Source of the DNA: Shinisaurus crocodilurus
Lineage: Eukaryota; Chordata; Lepidosauria; Squamata; Shinisauridae
NCBI GenBank assembly: GCA_021292165.1
Contig: CM037878.1
Coordinates: 14,194,471 to 14,258,470 of the forward strand
DNA length: 64,000 bases
Direction of reading: 5' to 3'
The position numbers were made by a program, and so were the translations under genes. Positions 61,915 to 64,000 of the stretch are shown in pieces; within the stretch, counting starts at the first letter, position 1, and the number at the start of each line of letters is the position of its first letter. The notes below the pieces were generated by a model. That model was not told the origin of the DNA. It did no database searches and saw only the letters and a list, made by a program, of their open reading frames with translations.

Positions 61915-62330
61915 ACCTAGGGATGTGCGCGGAGCTTGATTGGGGGGTGGAAGTCCAGCGAACTCGCCGGGGTTGTTTACTTTTTTATCGTGTTTTACGC
62001 TGTATTTTAAAGGTATATTGTCTGGTAAGTAGGGATAGATGAACCTGTCAGTTTTGCTTACTCCCATATTCATTTCTTAAAAAAACAAAACAAAAAAACA
62101 AAACTCAAGTTCTTTCTATCCTGGTTATGAAGAAATGTGTGGATTTCGATAAGATCTTAACAAACCAAACAAAATTCTCAACCCTCTGCGCTGGTCAAAT
62201 TCAATAGGTACAGCTATTCCCAGCATGGAGAGGCCCACGTTGTACCTGCCTGCCGCGTGGCTGTTAAGAATGAGGAGCCCGTCAGAAAAACGGTGGCACC
62301 GCAAACAAGGTTGAATACACAGGGTTTCCA
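61915..62330. repeat. Fragments of two unnamed repeat families
   Basis: 61919-61975 (AGGGATGTGCGCGGAGCTTG, GGAAGTCCAGCGAACTCGCC) matches the left part of the foldback element at 26367. 62150-62290 is the approximate reverse complement of 12060-12190 (GCCTGCCGCGTGGCTGTTAA). Boundaries are uncertain. Confidence 0.45.
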
Positions 62331-62579
62331 AGCCAGACTTTTAAGAGCTAAGCGTGTAAAGATCATGGTCTGGATGGACAAACCTTCCAGTTTCTCCCTT
62401 ATTCAATTTCTTTTAAACATCTCAAGTTCTTTCTGTCCTGTTTATGGAAAAGTTTGCAAGTGTTGGATACGTTCTTATAAAAAAACACAGAACAAACGAA
62501 TTTTTCTCCTATCTCAGGTTGTAAGCTGCTCTGATTTTGACTGTAGGCGAGTGGGATATAATTGATTACGGTTAATAAT

Positions 62580-62842
62580 CAGTGTCTTGCCTTTGGAATT
62601 CTTTGCCCCCTGCAGTGCGACAGGCATCATCTTTGCTGGTGTTTCAGCGCCTGTTAAAAAGTCATCCAAAAAGTTACACAGGCTGATTTGCTGATTTTAA
62701 TACCTAGCCTACTCAATTTTTCTGTTTTATCTTTGTATTTTATTGTAATAGTTGTTTTAATGAATGTTGTATATTGTCCTGTGCTTTGGTAATGAAGGCA
62801 GCAGATAAATACAATAAATAAGTGAATAAATAAATAAATCTG
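62580..62842 (+). mobile_element. L2 LINE, 3' end
   Basis: TTTGGAATTCTTTGCCCCCT, CTGGTGTTTCAGCGCC, TGTATATTGTCCTGTGCTTT and GCAGATAAATACAATAAATA with a (TAAA)n tail. Diverged. Confidence 0.65.
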
Positions 62843-63004
62843 TGAACAAGTATGTTCTATTTAGCTACAGTTGCTCATAGCTGGGATCATTAGTTCATTG
62901 TAACAGCAGGACAGCTTGGCGAGCTTTTCCCTTCAAAAAGGAGGCAAAGTCTGGATCTTAAATAATTAGCAACCTTTCAGGCCAAACAAGAGCACACAGG
63001 ATCC

Positions 63005-63150
63005 ACGTAGTCCAGCATCCTGTCTCCAAGCATGGCATCAATTATTTTGGAGATATTCTGCTTCTGTATATGGTGTGTTTTTATTGTAATCCACCCAGAT
63101 GTCATTTGCCTTTTCGGTGGCATACACATCTAATAAATAAATAAGCAAAC
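63005..63150. mobile_element. CR1 fragment (minus) next to an L2-like 3' end (plus)
   Basis: CACGTAGTCCAGCATCCTGT at 63005 resembles a reverse CR1 3' piece. 63060-63150 (GTAATCCACCCAGATGTCAT, ACATCTAATAAATAAATA) resembles an L2-type 3' end. Both are short. Confidence 0.4.
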
Positions 63151-63337
63151 ATATCTGCCAACTGAGGATCTGATGAAGTGGGCTTTAGTCCAGGAAAGTT
63201 CATGCCACAACAAAGCTGTTAGTCCTCAAGGTGCCATAAGATGCTTTGTTGCTTTCAGGGCTCTAAAGGATAAGACCAGCTTTTTTAATTGGCCCTGGGA
63301 ACGAAGTGTTAAGCACCACAGCTTCTTAAGTCTGGCT

Positions 63338-63464
63338 CAGCCTTCCCCAACACGGCGCCTTCCAGATGGGTCAGACTACAACTCCCATCGTCAACCAGCC
63401 AGCATGGTCGATGATGGGAGTTGTAGTCCGACACATCTGGAAGGCGCCGAGTTGGGAATGGCTG
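63338..63464. mobile_element. hAT MITE, second palindromic family
   Basis: Starts CAGCCTTCCCCAACACGGCG, ends GAGTTGGGAATGGCTG; arms include CTTCCAGATG and ACTACAACTCCCATC. Flanks GTCTGGCT and GCCTGGGT agree at 6 of 8. It shares the ACAACTCCCA arm motif with the main MITE family but has different termini. Confidence 0.78.
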
Positions 63465-63472
63465 GCCTGGGT

Positions 63473-64000
63473 GTTTTGTCAGTTCTCTGGCTAGCACAGC
63501 CCAGTGACCCGTCTGCTTCATTCTTAGCGAGCCGCAGTTTCTCTGAACACTTTTAGAGGGAGGCAGCTGCAAGGGTAAGAAGGGGAGACTCATCTAAGTC
63601 ATATTAAGCAGGAGAACTGCAGAGTTCAAATTAATGCAATCCTCTCGGCCAGTCCCAGTCATAGGGGAGTGAGCTTCATCGAGCATTTTAATCAACTCAA
63701 AAGGCAATTTGTTCAACCCTCTGTTTATAACCTTGACAAGCGGGCAGGTTATTTTTAAGCTCTCCCTGCCAAGTGCAGAAAGCCAGTGCTCTCTCCTTCA
63801 AAGACAATCCCCAGGCCGCGTCCGAAGGGGAGCACAGCGCATCGCTTGGTATAAACACACATTGTATCGAACCGGGTAACCAGTCACTTGGAAACCCACA
63901 AGCCGAGAAAACAATTCCTGAAGATGGAACAAGGTTATGGCTTTTCTTCTTGGGTAAGAGTGTTGCGCGTGTGGGAACGAGCACTTCTTATCAACACTGA
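63473..64000. other. unassigned sequence to the window edge
   Basis: No feature supported. Confidence 0.4.

Overview
The window looks like vertebrate nuclear DNA, most likely from a squamate reptile. The evidence is the repeat content: CR1 LINEs ending in ATTCTATG octamers, L2 and L1 LINEs, tRNA-derived SINEs, several hAT and Tc1/mariner families, and many (CA)n and (TA)n tracts. The species cannot be named. I found no host protein-coding exon, tRNA gene or rRNA gene that I can defend. Every ORF with recognisable homology belongs to a transposable element. The long low-complexity ORFs, such as those around 1165-1767 and 10131-10854, come from microsatellites or GC-rich transposon interiors.

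Layout. 1-8.6 kb: a non-LTR retrotransposon tail, SINEs, L2 and the first hAT MITEs. 8.6-11 kb: an L1 in two opposite-strand pieces, with a GC-rich hAT inserted in its reverse transcriptase. 11-24 kb: five copies of a chimeric SINE with a 5S-rRNA-like head and a CR1 tail, more hAT MITEs, and a CR1 split by a 1.08 kb palindromic hAT. 24-28 kb: mostly unassigned. 28.7-34.5 kb: the densest nest, with a nearly complete CR1 reverse transcriptase inside an older CR1, then a second CR1 broken by a TTA-target MITE, a possible solo LTR and a hAT that itself carries another hAT; a sister hAT keeps the transposase C-terminal dimerisation domain. 34.5-53 kb: scattered SINEs, CR1, L2 and foldback elements. 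53.3-54.9 kb: a full-length but dead Tc1-like transposon. 55-64 kb: SINE, L2, hAT MITEs, a decayed LINE and unassigned sequence.

The elements appear to form working partnerships. The 5S-headed SINE carries the same 3' end as the CR1 at 29.2-30.7 kb, so CR1 is its likely mobiliser. The common tRNA-derived SINE ends like the local L2 copies, so L2 is its likely mobiliser. One hAT MITE family (ten complete or internally deleted copies plus a half copy) shows intact or near-intact 8-bp target duplications that nearly all share a central TA, as described for Buster-type hATs. Target duplications allow a relative order of insertion to be read in several places.
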